Shown piece after piece: positions 36,670 to 46,659 of a stretch of DNA of 64,000 bases. The stretch covers positions 2,976,001-3,040,000 of the forward strand of contig NZ_CP158367.1 in assembly GCF_040267685.1 (NCBI RefSeq), in the 5' to 3' direction. A model generated the notes under the pieces. The model searched no databases, was not told the origin of the DNA, and was given only the letters and a program-made list of their open reading frames with translations. The DNA comes from Proteinivorax tanatarense (GTDB lineage: Bacteria > Bacillota > Proteinivoracia > Proteinivoracales > Proteinivoracaceae). Numbering within the stretch: position 1 is the stretch's first letter; every line of letters starts with the position of its first letter. The translations under genes were made by a program, and so were the position numbers.

Positions 36670-37817
36670 TTAGATATATTTTATTACAGTGCTATAAACT
36701 TCTCTAAGTGGTAAGCCATGGTTTTTTGCCAGCTTAACACACTCATCGTACTCAGGCTTAGCTTTGGTAATTTTGTTATGTCTAGATATCTTAATGGTAA
36801 CCTCCCCTAGTGGAGTTGATATCTTTTTAAATGAGCGTTTCATTTTTTCTCTTTTAACTGGATAATATCTAACTCCCCAGGAGGTCGTTTCAGAAAGCAA
36901 TATTTTCACACAATTATCTAACTCTTTTTCATTGCACAACACACTTAATTTGGTAGCTGGTCTGTTTTTCTTCATTAAAATAGCTGTTGTATAAACATCT
37001 AAAGCATTATTATCAAAAAGTTTTTGAGTAACAAAGTTAAAAAGCTCAGGATTCATATCGTCGATGTTGCAATCAATTACCCATGTAGATTCTTCAATTT
37101 TTTTTTTTCACCTAACATCACTCTTAATACATTTGGAACTTGGTTATCTCTTCCACCTATGCCATATCCAGTTTTAACGACGGTAAATTCAAAATCCTTA
37201 GTGTATTCATCGCCAAATACTTTGGCAATGGCAGCTCCTGTAGGGGTGGTCAGTTCCACCTCAGCATCACCGGAAACAATAGGAATTCCCGCTAATATTT
37301 CAGTGGTAGCAGGTGCCGGAACAGGAAACTTCCCGTGGGCGCAGTTTACAAAACCTCTACCAGTAGCTAAGGGCGAAAAAACTACTTTATCCACATCCAG
37401 CTTATCTAAACACACAGCAGCTCCAACTGTGTCAACGATAGAATCAATAGCTCCAACTTCATGGAAGTGCACCTCATCTACCGACTTGCCATGTATCTTA
37501 GCTTCAGCTTTGGCTACCTCTAAAAAGAGCTGTTGGCTAATTTTTTTTATATTATTATTTAAGTCACTATTATCTAATATTGTACTAATGTCATTGAAAT
37601 TTCTATGGTGATGCCCCTCTTCCAAGCTATGTACAATAACCCTGGTTCCTGTTATACCTTTTCTCTCATCTCGATTAACCGTTATATCGTAACCATCTAC
37701 ATTGAGTTTTTTTAGCTGGTTCACCAAATACCCTTTATCAACTCCTATATCTATCATTGCACCAAGGTTCATATCACCACTTATCCCAGAAAAACAGTCA
37801 TAATACAGCACTCTCAT
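36670..37817 (-). CDS. larC: Nickel-pincer cofactor synthesis: nickel insertase LarC, expressed across a -1 frameshift
   Basis: LarC inserts nickel into the pincer nucleotide in a CTP-dependent reaction. The coding region is split. Frame 1 (37817-37077, 246 codons) holds YYDCFSGISGDMNLGA, HFHEVGAIDSIVDTVGA and PVPAPATTEIL. Frame 2 holds WVIDCNIDDMNPE and GEVTIKISRHN, down to the stop at 36670. The frames overlap around an A11 run. A -1 slip there changes GEKKK-LKNLHG-stop to GEKKK-IEESTW and gives a full-length product of about 382 residues. Frame 2 has no ribosome site before its first ATG (37056). Programmed frameshifting is known for larC of Lactobacillus plantarum, so this is probably genuine and not a broken gene. 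Confidence 0.9.
37098..37108 (-). other. Probable programmed -1 frameshift site in larC (A11 run)
   Basis: Eleven consecutive A on the minus strand, read as GAA AAA AAA AAA TTG in the upstream frame. Slipping back one base gives ATT GAA GAA and joins the downstream LarC frame. The zero-frame stop (TAA, 37077-37079) follows 19 bases after the run. I did not identify a convincing stimulatory stem-loop. Confidence 0.75.
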
Positions 37818-37980
37818 AGATTAGCCTCCTTATTTAATTAAGTTGCTTTCTCTTATTATACTATATTTTATTTCTGTTATCTAATTTATAAGAGGTTATA
37901 AGTATGAAGTTGGGCACCCAGCATATTGTGAAAGTTTGATGCTTACAGCCAATTAATCTGCGATTAAGTGTATATCAAAA

Positions 37981-39327
37981 CTACTCCTCTATTCTTTCCT
38001 CTTTATACCATAGATAAAATATAAAGGATAAGGCAAAAGAAATAAACGCTACTATTGAAGTGGCATATACACCCGTTTGCTGCACACCTTCTGGTGTTGA
38101 TACTATACTCTCCATAAGAGGCACATCCCCGCCCCAAACTAGGACGATGGGCAAAATTGCTATAGAAAGTAAAAAAGACATCTTTAAAAAGAACCCTTGT
38201 AATCCAAATAACATTCCCTCTAAATTTTCTCCTTTTTTTGCAGTGTTTACGGCACTTATTTCACTGAGCATAGCAGGGGGGAATATAAAAGCAGCGCCAG
38301 ATATTGGCAGCCCCATTAAAAAGAAAATAGCAAACCCTGCTCCTGTAGGCAAAAACCATACTTTCCCTAGGCTATATAAGAGCACAGAAAGCAACATAAG
38401 CAAAGCTAATGACCATAGCATTGGCTTTCTGTAGCCTATTTTTTTACATAATCTGTTAACTGGGTAAAAAAACAAAGCTGCACTACCAAATAATAAACCC
38501 GAAGCTATTGCAATTTCTCCTTCACCATAACCCATTATCTCTACTACGTAATAGTTAGTAGAAGCCCTTAAGATATTAAAACCCAAAAAGAAAAACATGA
38601 AACCAACCAAATAAACCCAAAAGTTCTTATCTCCCCCAATTGATTTTAGAGATTTCATCAGGGAATCTTCACTTCTTTTGCCACCTGAGTACTCCTTTTC
38701 TTTTACTGTAAACACCGTAACCATCATTCCTATAACAGCTAATGTGCTCAACAAAATAACCATGTTTCTAATTCCTTGTTCTCCTCCACCTAGTTTCACT
38801 ATCAAAAACCCTGGCAAAATCATAGCTATAGCTGTATAAATCAGCCTAAAAGCAGACTGCCATGTAGCCAAATTAAGCCTATCCACTTTATTTTGAGCTA
38901 TCTCTGGTATCAAAGCATTATACGGTGCTCCAACAACTGTATAAAACACAAAAAATAAGCTTCCTATAACAGCTAAGTATATAAACGAGCTTAGGTCGCT
39001 GGTAGTAATTGGATAGAAAAAAGCAACGGTAGCCAGAGCCAGAGGAATGGCACCAAGTCCAACAAAAGGTATCCTTCTTCCCCACTTTGTATCAGTTTTG
39101 TCAGACCAATAACCGACCAGGGGGTCAGCAATCATATCAACAAAACGGGATATAATAAGTGCTAGCGATATATATAGCGGCGCCATTATAGCCTGCATCC
39201 CAGAATCTGACGGTGGGAGATAATAGTATAGCACCCACTGTGCAAAAATTTGATCGACAATAGCATAACTAACTCCTACACCATAAAGAATCTGAATCGA
39301 ACGAGGTACACTTTTTACTTTTTCCAA
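37981..39327 (-). CDS. MFS transporter of the GPH (glycoside-pentoside-hexuronide:cation symporter) type
   Basis: 448 residues with about twelve hydrophobic helices. The loop after helix 2 reads DMIADPLVGYWSDKTDTKWGRRIPFV, the signature of MelB/GPH symporters. It would import a solute with Na+ or H+; the substrate cannot be predicted, and no sugar-degradation gene is adjacent. It lies about 160 bp upstream of larC on the same strand without a clear terminator, so a link to a LarA substrate is possible but unproven. The start is TTG with GGAG 8 bases upstream. Confidence 0.85.
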   Translation of the reverse strand: MEKVKSVPRSIQILYGVGVSYAIVDQIFAQWVLYYYLPPSDSGMQAIMAPLYISLALIISRFVDMIADPLVGYWSDKTDTKWGRRIPFVGLGAIPLALATVAFFYPITTSDLSSFIYLAVIGSLFFVFYTVVGAPYNALIPEIAQNKVDRLNLATWQSAFRLIYTAIAMILPGFLIVKLGGGEQGIRNMVILLSTLAVIGMMVTVFTVKEKEYSGGKRSEDSLMKSLKSIGGDKNFWVYLVGFMFFFLGFNILRASTNYYVVEIMGYGEGEIAIASGLLFGSAALFFYPVNRLCKKIGYRKPMLWSLALLMLLSVLLYSLGKVWFLPTGAGFAIFFLMGLPISGAAFIFPPAMLSEISAVNTAKKGENLEGMLFGLQGFFLKMSFLLSIAILPIVLVWGGDVPLMESIVSTPEGVQQTGVYATSIVAFISFALSFIFYLWYKEERIEE

Positions 39328-39510
39328 AATCTCATCTCCTTCTACATTTTTCTTCTAACTATATTTCTACTTTTTTCTTATATTTACCTTTTTTTTATTT
39401 ATTAACTTTAATTACTTATGTTAAATGCATATCTCTCGTCCCTATAGTAAAATGCCTAAGCAAAACCTTGTTAGCCTATATGCAGAGCATACAATTTACT
39501 ATAAACACCA

Positions 39511-39548
39511 AAAAGGAATTTACCCACTTTTGTAGATAAATTCCTTTT
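39511..39548 (-). terminator. Terminator of the DEAD-box helicase gene
   Basis: The minus strand has stem AAAAGGAATTTA/TAAATTCCTTTT with a 14-base loop, ending in a T-tract, 25 bases after the helicase stop. Confidence 0.8.
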
Positions 39549-39572
39549 CTATCAGGTATATTTATTTTTTAA

Positions 39573-41021
39573 CTAATGTTTTTTAAATCCACCAGGTTTT
39601 TTCCCACCACGGTCTCTATTGTTTCCTTTTTTGCTTCTACTTCGCCTAAAGTTACCACCTTTTCCTCCTCGGCCACTTTTGCCTTTATAACCACCTTTTG
39701 TTCCAACAGGAGGTTCCCCGGTCAATTTGACAGGAACATTATTAGGTTCTTTAGTAAGTAGCTTTAAAGAAGCTGCAAGTAAGGTAACCGAGTCTACTTC
39801 TTCTAACAGCTGCTCGGCTAAACCTTTATAGTTGTTGTAATCATTGGATTCAACGGTAGCCAAAAGCTTTTCCACAGTCATCTTTTTCTGGCCTTCTATT
39901 GCTTCTGCAAAGGAAGGTATCGGCCTTCTTGATATCCTACCTTTCGATACCTTTTCCACCGTTTTAAGATGTCCCATTTCCCTTGAGGTTGCAAATGTAA
40001 TAGCAAGACCTGTTTTCCCAGCACGCCCAGTCCTTCCTATTCTATGCACATAGCTTTCTGCATCTTGAGGAATATCAAAGTTATACACATGGGTTACTCC
40101 AGTTATGTCTAAACCTCTAGCTGCAACATCTGTTGCTACTAAAACTTCTATGGATCCATTCTTAAACCTTCTCATCACAGAGTCACGCTTGCCTTGGGTT
40201 AAGTCACCATGAATTCCCTCAGCACTGTATCCACGCTTATTTAGCCCTTCTGATAACTCATCTACCCTTCTTTTAGTTCTGCCAAAAACTATGGCTAACT
40301 CTGGAAGGTGAATATCTAAAAGGCGACATAGCACATCAAACTTTTGCTTTTCTGGAACTTCTATATACTGCTGTTCAATATTCGGAGCAGTCATCTTTTT
40401 TGGTTTTATAGCCACATGTTTCGGGTTTACCAAAAACTTGTTAGATAATTCTTTGATGGCCTTAGGCATAGTCGCTGAAAAAAGAAGTGTTTGTCTTTGA
40501 GTAGGTATTTCATTTAAAATAAACTCTATATCTTCAATAAAGCCCATGTTAAGCATTTCATCAGCTTCATCTAGCACTACCATCTTAATATTATCTAATC
40601 GAATATTTCTACGTCGCATATGGTCCATCAGCCTGCCAGGGGTAGCCACTATTATCTGAGGGCCTCTTTTTAAAGCTTTAATCTGTCTACCAATATCCTG
40701 TCCACCATAGATAGGTAATGTTTTGATTTTTGTATGCTGACAGATTTTATTCAGCTCTTCCGCCACTTGAATAGCAAGCTCACGGGTTGGAGTAAGAACT
40801 ATACCCTGAACCTTGTTATTCTCCTCTTCTAATTTTTCTGCTAGAGCGACGCCAAAAGCTGCTGTCTTGCCAGTTCCTGTTTGTGCCTGTCCAATCATAT
40901 CAGCACCGGATAGAGCAATAGGAATAGCCTGATCCTGAATTGGTGTTGCTTCTTCAAAGCCCATATCTGTAAGAGCTTTAGTTGTTTCTTTTCTTAATCC
41001 AAATTCAAAAAATGTTGTCAA
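39573..41021 (-). CDS. DEAD-box ATP-dependent RNA helicase (CshA/DeaD type)
   Basis: 482 residues. Q motif [13 protein letters not shown], Walker [21 protein letters not shown] box [11 protein letters not shown], and motif [13 protein letters not shown] basic, Gly/Arg-rich tail of about 45 residues ([14 protein letters not shown] and onward) should bind RNA. Family members remodel ribosomal precursors and mRNA, often under cold stress. The start is TTG 41021 with GGAG 9 bases upstream. The gene has its own promoter and a leader of about 115 bases after topB. Confidence 0.93.
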   Translation of the reverse strand: MTTFFEFGLRKETTKALTDMGFEEATPIQDQAIPIALSGADMIGQAQTGTGKTAAFGVALAEKLEEENNKVQGIVLTPTRELAIQVAEELNKICQHTKIKTLPIYGGQDIGRQIKALKRGPQIIVATPGRLMDHMRRRNIRLDNIKMVVLDEADEMLNMGFIEDIEFILNEIPTQRQTLLFSATMPKAIKELSNKFLVNPKHVAIKPKKMTAPNIEQQYIEVPEKQKFDVLCRLLDIHLPELAIVFGRTKRRVDELSEGLNKRGYSAEGIHGDLTQGKRDSVMRRFKNGSIEVLVATDVAARGLDITGVTHVYNFDIPQDAESYVHRIGRTGRAGKTGLAITFATSREMGHLKTVEKVSKGRISRRPIPSFAEAIEGQKKMTVEKLLATVESNDYNNYKGLAEQLLEEVDSVTLLAASLKLLTKEPNNVPVKLTGEPPVGTKGGYKGKSGRGGKGGNFRRSRSKKGNNRDRGGKKPGGFKKH

Positions 41022-41117
41022 TGTTTATTTCTCCTTTTTTCTTTCTTCTAGGCATTTTTATTTTTTAGTTTGCCCTAAAATATAGATATCTATTAAACTT
41101 TTCAAATATTTTTAGTG

Positions 41118-41131
41118 TTGTACCAGTACAA
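41118..41131. repeat. Palindrome TTGTAC-CA-GTACAA in the helicase leader
   Basis: A 14-bp inverted repeat seven bases downstream of the helicase -10 box, that is, over the transcription start. The position suits a repressor operator, but I cannot name the protein and no second copy was noticed. Confidence 0.4.
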
Positions 41132-41137
41132 TCCATT

Positions 41138-41167
41138 ATTATATCACAGTTCGACAGTTTTTGTACA
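41138..41167 (-). promoter_or_regulatory. Promoter of the DEAD-box helicase gene
   Basis: The minus strand has TGATATAAT (extended -10, TATAAT at 41138-41143) with TGTACA (41162-41167) as a -35 with an 18-base spacer, in the gap just after topB. Confidence 0.55.
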
Positions 41168-41177
41168 TTTTTTTCAA

Positions 41178-43346
41178 TTATTTTTTAAATTTAGCTAAAG
41201 CATCTGCTAGAGCAGTGTTTAGCGGCTCATCTTTTTTATCTTGTTTTTTCAAATATTTAGCTACATCCCTTTTGTTTACCTTCTGCTTTTGCTTACCTTT
41301 GCGCTTATTAAAACTAGACATTTTTTCCTTATGTCCACATTTGCAAACAAATATTTCCCCACCCTTTTGTCCCCTAAGCTCCAATTTCTTTTTACACTCT
41401 GGGCACCGAGCATTTGTAGTTTTGGCTACGTTCTCTCTTCCTCCACATTCTCTATCTTGACAAATCAGCATTTTCCCTTTTTTACCATTAACCTCTAGCA
41501 TAAATTTGTTACATTTGGGACATCTGCTTCTAGTTAAATTATCATGGGTAAACTTTTGTTTGCTATTTTCTATTTCTTTAATGACTTTTACGGTGTAGTT
41601 TTTTATGTCCTTTAAAAACTCTTCTTTTTTTAAACTTCCTTTAGAAATAGCGGTAAGTTGTTGTTCCCACTGAGCTGTCAACGTAGGGGATTTTAGTTCC
41701 TCAGGCACTAACTCTAGCAATTGCTTGCCTTTAGAGGTAATATTGATCTCTTTTCCTTTTTTTTCTATTAAAAAACTGCTAAAAAGCTTTTCTATAATAT
41801 CTGCTCTGGTTGCAACTGTGCCAATTCCTCCAGTTTCTCCTATAACTTTTTGTAAGTCTTTACTTTTTTCATCCATATATTTTTTAGGGTTTTCCATAGC
41901 AGCTAACAAAGTGCCTTCGTTAAAGGGCGCTGGCGGTGATGTTTGCCCAGAAGTCTTTGACACCGCTGATATTTCTACTTGTTTTCCCTGCTCTATGTTG
42001 CTAAAGTTTCTTGCATCAAATGTACTTTCATCTTCCTTATCTAAAACAATTTTCCATCCTTTAGAAGTAACCTTTTTGCCTTTCGCATAGAATCTATGCT
42101 CCTTGGCACCACCCAAAACCGATATTTGCTGATATTTATATGGTGGTAGTAACACTGCTAAAAAGCGCTGGACTACTAAGCTGTATATTTTTTTCTCTCT
42201 ATCGTTTAAACTACTCAACATTGGTCTTTGCTCTGTAGGTATAATAGCGTGGTGATCGGAGACTTTTTTGTTATCTACAAAGTGTTTACCTACGTTTAAG
42301 TTTTCCTGCAACAATTTATCGGCTGCAGAAGAGTTATCAAAAAAGCTACAAGCTTTTATTCTGTCTTTTAAGGTGTCTACCATATCTGTAGTTATATACC
42401 TAGAGTCTGTTCTAGGATAAGTTAACACCTTATGTTGTTCATAAAGTTTTTGGGTGATAGACAGGGTTTCTTTTGCTGAAAAACTAAAAATTTTATTTGC
42501 ATCACGTTGTAATTCTGTTAAGTCATAAAGAGGGGGAGCATAGCTTTTCTTGTTCTCAACCTTAACTTCTTTTATGTCAAGCTTCTGACCTCTTAATGAG
42601 GAAATAATTTTCTCTGCTTTTGTCTCATCAAAAATCCTACCGTCTTTCCTTTTGTTATCCTGCCAATTAAAATCTATACCTTTAGCAGTAACTTTTACAC
42701 CAAAGAAGTTTTGTGGGGTAAACTTATTAATTTCTTCTTCTCTTTTAGCTATCATAGTTAAAGTGGGTGTCTGCACACGACCGCAGGAGAGTTGAGCATT
42801 ATACTTACAGGTCAGCGCCCTGGTTGCATTTATGCCAACATACCAGTCAGCTTCTGCCCGGGCTTGAGCTGAGTTATATAAGTTTTGATACTGCCTTCCG
42901 TCTTTTAACGAGCTAAACCCTTCTCTTATTGCCTTGTCAGTTACAGAGGAAATCCATAACCTTTTAATAGGCTTTTTCACCCTAGCCTTGGCAATAATCC
43001 AGCGGGCAACAAGCTCTCCTTCTCGACCTGCATCGGTGGCTATTATTATAGAGTCAACATCTTTTCTACTCATCTGTGTTTTTACAACGCTATACTGTTT
43101 TCCACTTTGCTTTATGACCACAAGTTTTAAAGGATCAAATAGCATAGGCAAATGATCCATAGACCAGGATTTATATTGCTCACCATACTGCTCCGGTTCA
43201 GCTAGTGTCACCAAATGGCCTAAAGCCCAGGTAACGATATGATTAACCCCTTCATAAAACCCGTTCCCCTTTTTATTACAATTAAGAACCTTCGCTATAT
43301 CTTTACCAACAGAAGGCTTTTCCGCTAAAACCAACTTCTTTCCCAT
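41178..43346 (-). CDS. topB: DNA topoisomerase III
   Basis: Type IA topoisomerase that decatenates DNA and resolves recombination intermediates. 722 residues. TOPRIM domain starts LVLAEKPSVGKDIA and includes IIATDAGREGELVARWI. Active-site tyrosine is in LTYPRTDSRYI (about 315). The C-terminus carries two cysteine zinc ribbons (CPKC...CQDREC and CPEC...CKCG) followed by a very basic KRKGKQKQKVNKR stretch. The family matches TopB and not TopA, by the N-terminus and the domain arrangement. Confidence 0.95.
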   Translation of the reverse strand: MGKKLVLAEKPSVGKDIAKVLNCNKKGNGFYEGVNHIVTWALGHLVTLAEPEQYGEQYKSWSMDHLPMLFDPLKLVVIKQSGKQYSVVKTQMSRKDVDSIIIATDAGREGELVARWIIAKARVKKPIKRLWISSVTDKAIREGFSSLKDGRQYQNLYNSAQARAEADWYVGINATRALTCKYNAQLSCGRVQTPTLTMIAKREEEINKFTPQNFFGVKVTAKGIDFNWQDNKRKDGRIFDETKAEKIISSLRGQKLDIKEVKVENKKSYAPPLYDLTELQRDANKIFSFSAKETLSITQKLYEQHKVLTYPRTDSRYITTDMVDTLKDRIKACSFFDNSSAADKLLQENLNVGKHFVDNKKVSDHHAIIPTEQRPMLSSLNDREKKIYSLVVQRFLAVLLPPYKYQQISVLGGAKEHRFYAKGKKVTSKGWKIVLDKEDESTFDARNFSNIEQGKQVEISAVSKTSGQTSPPAPFNEGTLLAAMENPKKYMDEKSKDLQKVIGETGGIGTVATRADIIEKLFSSFLIEKKGKEINITSKGKQLLELVPEELKSPTLTAQWEQQLTAISKGSLKKEEFLKDIKNYTVKVIKEIENSKQKFTHDNLTRSRCPKCNKFMLEVNGKKGKMLICQDRECGGRENVAKTTNARCPECKKKLELRGQKGGEIFVCKCGHKEKMSSFNKRKGKQKQKVNKRDVAKYLKKQDKKDEPLNTALADALAKFKK

Positions 43347-43430
43347 ATTAACATCCTTTCCAGTAGATATATATCTCCATATATTGTACCACTAAATAAA
43401 CAGTTTGAATAATTACGGATAAAATCAAAA

Positions 43431-43463
43431 AAACAGATGTCAGCTTTGGCTTAACACCTGTTT
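43431..43463 (-). terminator. Terminator after the CAP-domain lipoprotein gene
   Basis: The minus strand has AAACAGGTGT...ACATCTGTTT (one G-U pair) with an inner GCC/GGC-like loop, followed by T8. Confidence 0.75.
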
Positions 43464-43508
43464 CTTTGTTTAAAATTACTACAGAGATATCGACTCTGTT
43501 TTTTAAAC

Positions 43509-44456
43509 TTATTCTGTTAAAAACATCTGGGTAAAGTATATGCTTCTTCCCTGCTTTTCCACCCCTATACCTATGTGGGTAAAGTCTGGATTTAATATAT
43601 TTTTTCTATGTCCGTCAGAGTTCATAAGACTACGGTGTGCCTCCTTAGTTCCTACGTTAAGGGCCAAGTTTTCTCCCGCTCCTCTAAACGTTATGCCGAA
43701 ATGTCTCATCATTTCAAAAGGTGACCCGTACACCGGAGAGTCATGAGCAAAATAATCATTGTAAATCATATCTGCACTTTTTACCCTAGCTACTGAAGAA
43801 AGCCTGTTGTGTAGTTTCAGTTCAGAAACACCGGCTTTTCTTCTTTCTTGATTCACAAGCTTTAGCATTTCTCTTTCGTAACTGTTGGCTTCAAAAGCTG
43901 GCAACTTAGCTGAATCCATTTTCACAGAGTAATCAACCTGCTTATTCTGCTCCGGCTCTGGCTGCGGCTCCGGCTCTGAATCTGACTCTGGCTCTGGCTC
44001 CGGCTGCGGCTCTGGCTCCGGCTCCGGCTCCGGTTTATGATCTGAGTCTTGTTTAGGTTTTTGCACCTCTACTTCTTTAGGTTTGTTATCGTTAGCCTCA
44101 TTTGACATCGGTTGATTGGATTGATTTTCTTGCTGTGAATCACGATCACTTTTTTGGTTTTTTTCATCTGTTTCATTTATTGAAGCATCATCAGAATCAG
44201 CATCGTCTTTTGGGCTGTTTGGCTCAGGCTGCTGAGAGTGCTCTTGATGATTTTTATCTACAGTTTCTTCGTTATCACTATCGGACTCTTCTTTTTCTTC
44301 TTCATCATTATGTAGGTTCTTTTCTTCACCTTCTAGACTATTGAGTGTCAAGTCCTCTAACTCAAGCTCACCTTCACTTAGCTCCCCGCCTTCTGCACAT
44401 CCCACAAGCACAAATAACCCTAAGACAAGTATTAAAACTAACTTAGCTTTATTCAT
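43509..44456 (-). CDS. CAP/SCP-domain lipoprotein (YkwD-like)
   Basis: 315 residues. Signal peptide with lipobox VLVGC (Cys20). Then comes a ~165-residue acidic, Ser/Asn/Gln-rich linker ending in a PEPEP/QPEPEP repeat (about 140-175). The last ~125 residues form a CAP domain with LVNQERRKAGVSEL, a YNDYFAHDSPVYG metal-site region, GENLA and NSDGHRKNILNPDFTHIGIG. It should be membrane-anchored with the CAP domain held away from the surface. Function of bacterial CAP proteins is mostly unknown. ATG is preceded by GGGAGGAG. Confidence 0.9.
   Translation of the reverse strand: MNKAKLVLILVLGLFVLVGCAEGGELSEGELELEDLTLNSLEGEEKNLHNDEEEKEESDSDNEETVDKNHQEHSQQPEPNSPKDDADSDDASINETDEKNQKSDRDSQQENQSNQPMSNEANDNKPKEVEVQKPKQDSDHKPEPEPEPEPQPEPEPESDSEPEPQPEPEQNKQVDYSVKMDSAKLPAFEANSYEREMLKLVNQERRKAGVSELKLHNRLSSVARVKSADMIYNDYFAHDSPVYGSPFEMMRHFGITFRGAGENLALNVGTKEAHRSLMNSDGHRKNILNPDFTHIGIGVEKQGRSIYFTQMFLTE
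43950..44034. repeat. Low-complexity GGCTCn repeat encoding Pro-Glu linker
   Basis: Tandem GGCTCC/GGCTCT/GGCTGC hexamers on the plus strand (EP, EP, QP on the minus). This is a local GC-rich island in AT-rich DNA and a likely place for length variation between strains. Confidence 0.8.
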
Positions 44457-44678
44457 AAATTAGAAAACTCCTCCCTATTTCTAAGTTTATTTAAGTATAT
44501 ATGAATGCTTTTTAGATAGAAACCCATACTATTTGGGAATGTAAGTATTTATTTCCTACTCAGTAGTGTTTTTTCCAACTATAAACAAGGGATATTTATT
44601 CGTTTGTGGAATATAAAAAGTGACATAATATAATAACTCAATATGTAATAATTAACAACAATTTAGGGAGGTTTGTTA

Positions 44679-46472
44679 ATGCTTTCTAACAAAAAATTGC
44701 AACAATGGGTTGAAAAAATGGCTGAGCTTTGTCAACCTGATGATGTCTATTGGTGTGACGGTTCCAAAGAGGAAAATGACCGCCTTATGCAACAAATGGT
44801 GAACTCTGGTATGGCTATTAAACTAAATGAGGATAAGCGGCCTGGAAGTTATCTATTCCGCAGCCATCCCTCTGATGTAGCTCGGGTTGAGGATCGAACC
44901 TATATAGCCACCCAGAACAAGGAAGATGCGGGACCTACTAATAACTGGGTCGACCCAAATGAGCTAAAAAAGACTATGACCGAGCTTTACCGTGGCTCTA
45001 TGAAAGGACGGACCATGTATGTTATCCCCTTCTCTATGGGGCCAATTGGTTCGCCCATCTCAAAGATTGGCGTGCAGCTTACCGATAGCCCTTATGTAGT
45101 TGTTAACATGAGAATAATGGCTCGCATGGGACAAGAAGTTTTAAAAGTCCTAGGTGAAGATGGTGAGTTTGTACAATGTTTACACTCTGTAGGCTATCCT
45201 CTTAAGGATGGTGAAAAAGACGCAACCTGGCCTTGCGCTCCTATCGAAGAAAAGTATATAAGCCATTTTCCCGAAGAGCGTATGATATGGTCTTATGGGT
45301 CCGGCTATGGTGGCAACGCCTTGTTAGGCAAAAAGTGCTTTGCCCTGAGAATTGCCTCTGCCCAAGCTAAAGATGAGGGATGGCTAGCAGAGCATATGCT
45401 TATTTTAAAGCTGACAAACCCCCAAGGCAAAGTAAAGTATGTAGCAGCAGCCTTCCCTAGCGCTTGTGGCAAAACTAATCTAGCAATGCTAGTACCCACT
45501 ATACCTGGTTGGAAAGTGGAAACCGTTGGCGATGACATCGCATGGATGAAGTTTGGTGATGACGGAAAACTATATGCTATCAACCCCGAAGCCGGTTTTT
45601 TTGGCGTTGCACCAGGAACATCTAAAGAGTCCAACCCCAGCGCCATAAAAACCTTAGAAAAGAATTGTATATTTACAAATGTTGCGTTAACAGACGATGG
45701 TGATGTTTGGTGGGAAGGTATCGGCTATGACGCTCCTACGCCTCTAATTGATTGGAATGGAAGGGAATGGAACCCAGATTCTGATAAACCGGCTGCTCAC
45801 CCTAATGCAAGATTTACAGCACCAGCAAGTCAATGCCCTGTCATTGCTCCAGAATGGAAAGACCCTAAGGGCGTTCCCATCTCCGCCATTTTAGTTGGAG
45901 GTCGCCGCCCTAGCACCATCCCTTTGGTTCACGAAAGTTTTAGCTGGAATCATGGTGTGTTTTTAGGCTCTATTATGGGTTCAGAAATTACAGCCGCCGC
46001 AATTTCCGATAAAATCGGCACAGTTCGTAGAGACCCCTTTGCAATGTTACCGTTCTGCGGATACAACATGGCAGACTATTTACAGCATTGGATTGACATA
46101 GGCAGTAAGTCTTCAGAAGACAAACTGCCAAAAATCTTTTATGTAAACTGGTTCCGCAAAGGTAAAGACGGCAAATTTCTCTGGCCAGGCTTTGGGGAAA
46201 ATAGTCGCGTTTTAAAATGGATATTTGAGCGCACCTCAGGCGAAGGAAAGGCAGTTAAAACTGATATAGGCTACATGCCCACAACTGATGCTATCGACTT
46301 AGAAGGCTTAAACATTAGCAACAAAGCCATGGAAGATGTCTTAAAGGTTGATAAAAAAGAGTGGATAATTGAAGTAGACTCCATTTCCCACCACTACCAA
46401 AAATTTGGACAAAAACTACCTATAGAGCTTCAGCAAGAACTTGATGAGTTAAAAAGGAGATTGAACAGTTAA
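44679..46472 (+). CDS. pckG: Phosphoenolpyruvate carboxykinase (GTP)
   Basis: Interconverts oxaloacetate and PEP with GTP/GDP. 597 residues from ATG 44679 (GGGAGG 7 bases upstream); TTG 44673 is in frame but less likely. The GTP-class P-loop with reactive cysteine reads [12 protein letters not shown], preceded by KYVAAA. Also seen are the metal-site GDDIAWM and the nucleotide segment [16 protein letters not shown]. Most clostridia use the unrelated ATP enzyme (PckA). In a peptide fermenter it could run toward PEP for gluconeogenesis, or toward oxaloacetate. Single-gene unit with a strong terminator. Confidence 0.96.
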   Translation: MLSNKKLQQWVEKMAELCQPDDVYWCDGSKEENDRLMQQMVNSGMAIKLNEDKRPGSYLFRSHPSDVARVEDRTYIATQNKEDAGPTNNWVDPNELKKTMTELYRGSMKGRTMYVIPFSMGPIGSPISKIGVQLTDSPYVVVNMRIMARMGQEVLKVLGEDGEFVQCLHSVGYPLKDGEKDATWPCAPIEEKYISHFPEERMIWSYGSGYGGNALLGKKCFALRIASAQAKDEGWLAEHMLILKLTNPQGKVKYVAAAFPSACGKTNLAMLVPTIPGWKVETVGDDIAWMKFGDDGKLYAINPEAGFFGVAPGTSKESNPSAIKTLEKNCIFTNVALTDDGDVWWEGIGYDAPTPLIDWNGREWNPDSDKPAAHPNARFTAPASQCPVIAPEWKDPKGVPISAILVGGRRPSTIPLVHESFSWNHGVFLGSIMGSEITAAAISDKIGTVRRDPFAMLPFCGYNMADYLQHWIDIGSKSSEDKLPKIFYVNWFRKGKDGKFLWPGFGENSRVLKWIFERTSGEGKAVKTDIGYMPTTDAIDLEGLNISNKAMEDVLKVDKKEWIIEVDSISHHYQKFGQKLPIELQQELDELKRRLNS

Positions 46473-46480
46473 ATTTTTAT

Positions 46481-46522
46481 AAAAAAGGGACTATCTTAGA
46501 TTAAAAGATAGTCCCTTTTTTA
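46481..46522 (+). terminator. Terminator of pckG
   Basis: Stem AAAAAAGGGACTATCTT/AAGATAGTCCCTTTTTT with a short loop and a T-tract. It begins 9 bases after the pckG stop. Confidence 0.92.
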
Positions 46523-46659
46523 TATTCCTCTCAAATTTGTATGCTTTATTATTCCTTATATATCAATATGCTGGAAAATTTATGAAGGGTTTTCCTTCTT
46601 TGTTGTCAAATAATACAATTATGACAAAATTTTAGTTCTATATAGGGAGGGTAATTTAA

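Noticed and set aside
37024-37611. 195-codon plus-strand open frame opposite larC
   Set aside because: It lies antisense to well-conserved LarC sequence, has no ribosome site and no family resemblance.
43950-44034. Recent tandem-repeat insertion or CRISPR-like array
   Set aside because: The hexamers are in frame and encode a Pro-Glu linker typical of surface lipoproteins; there are no spacers.
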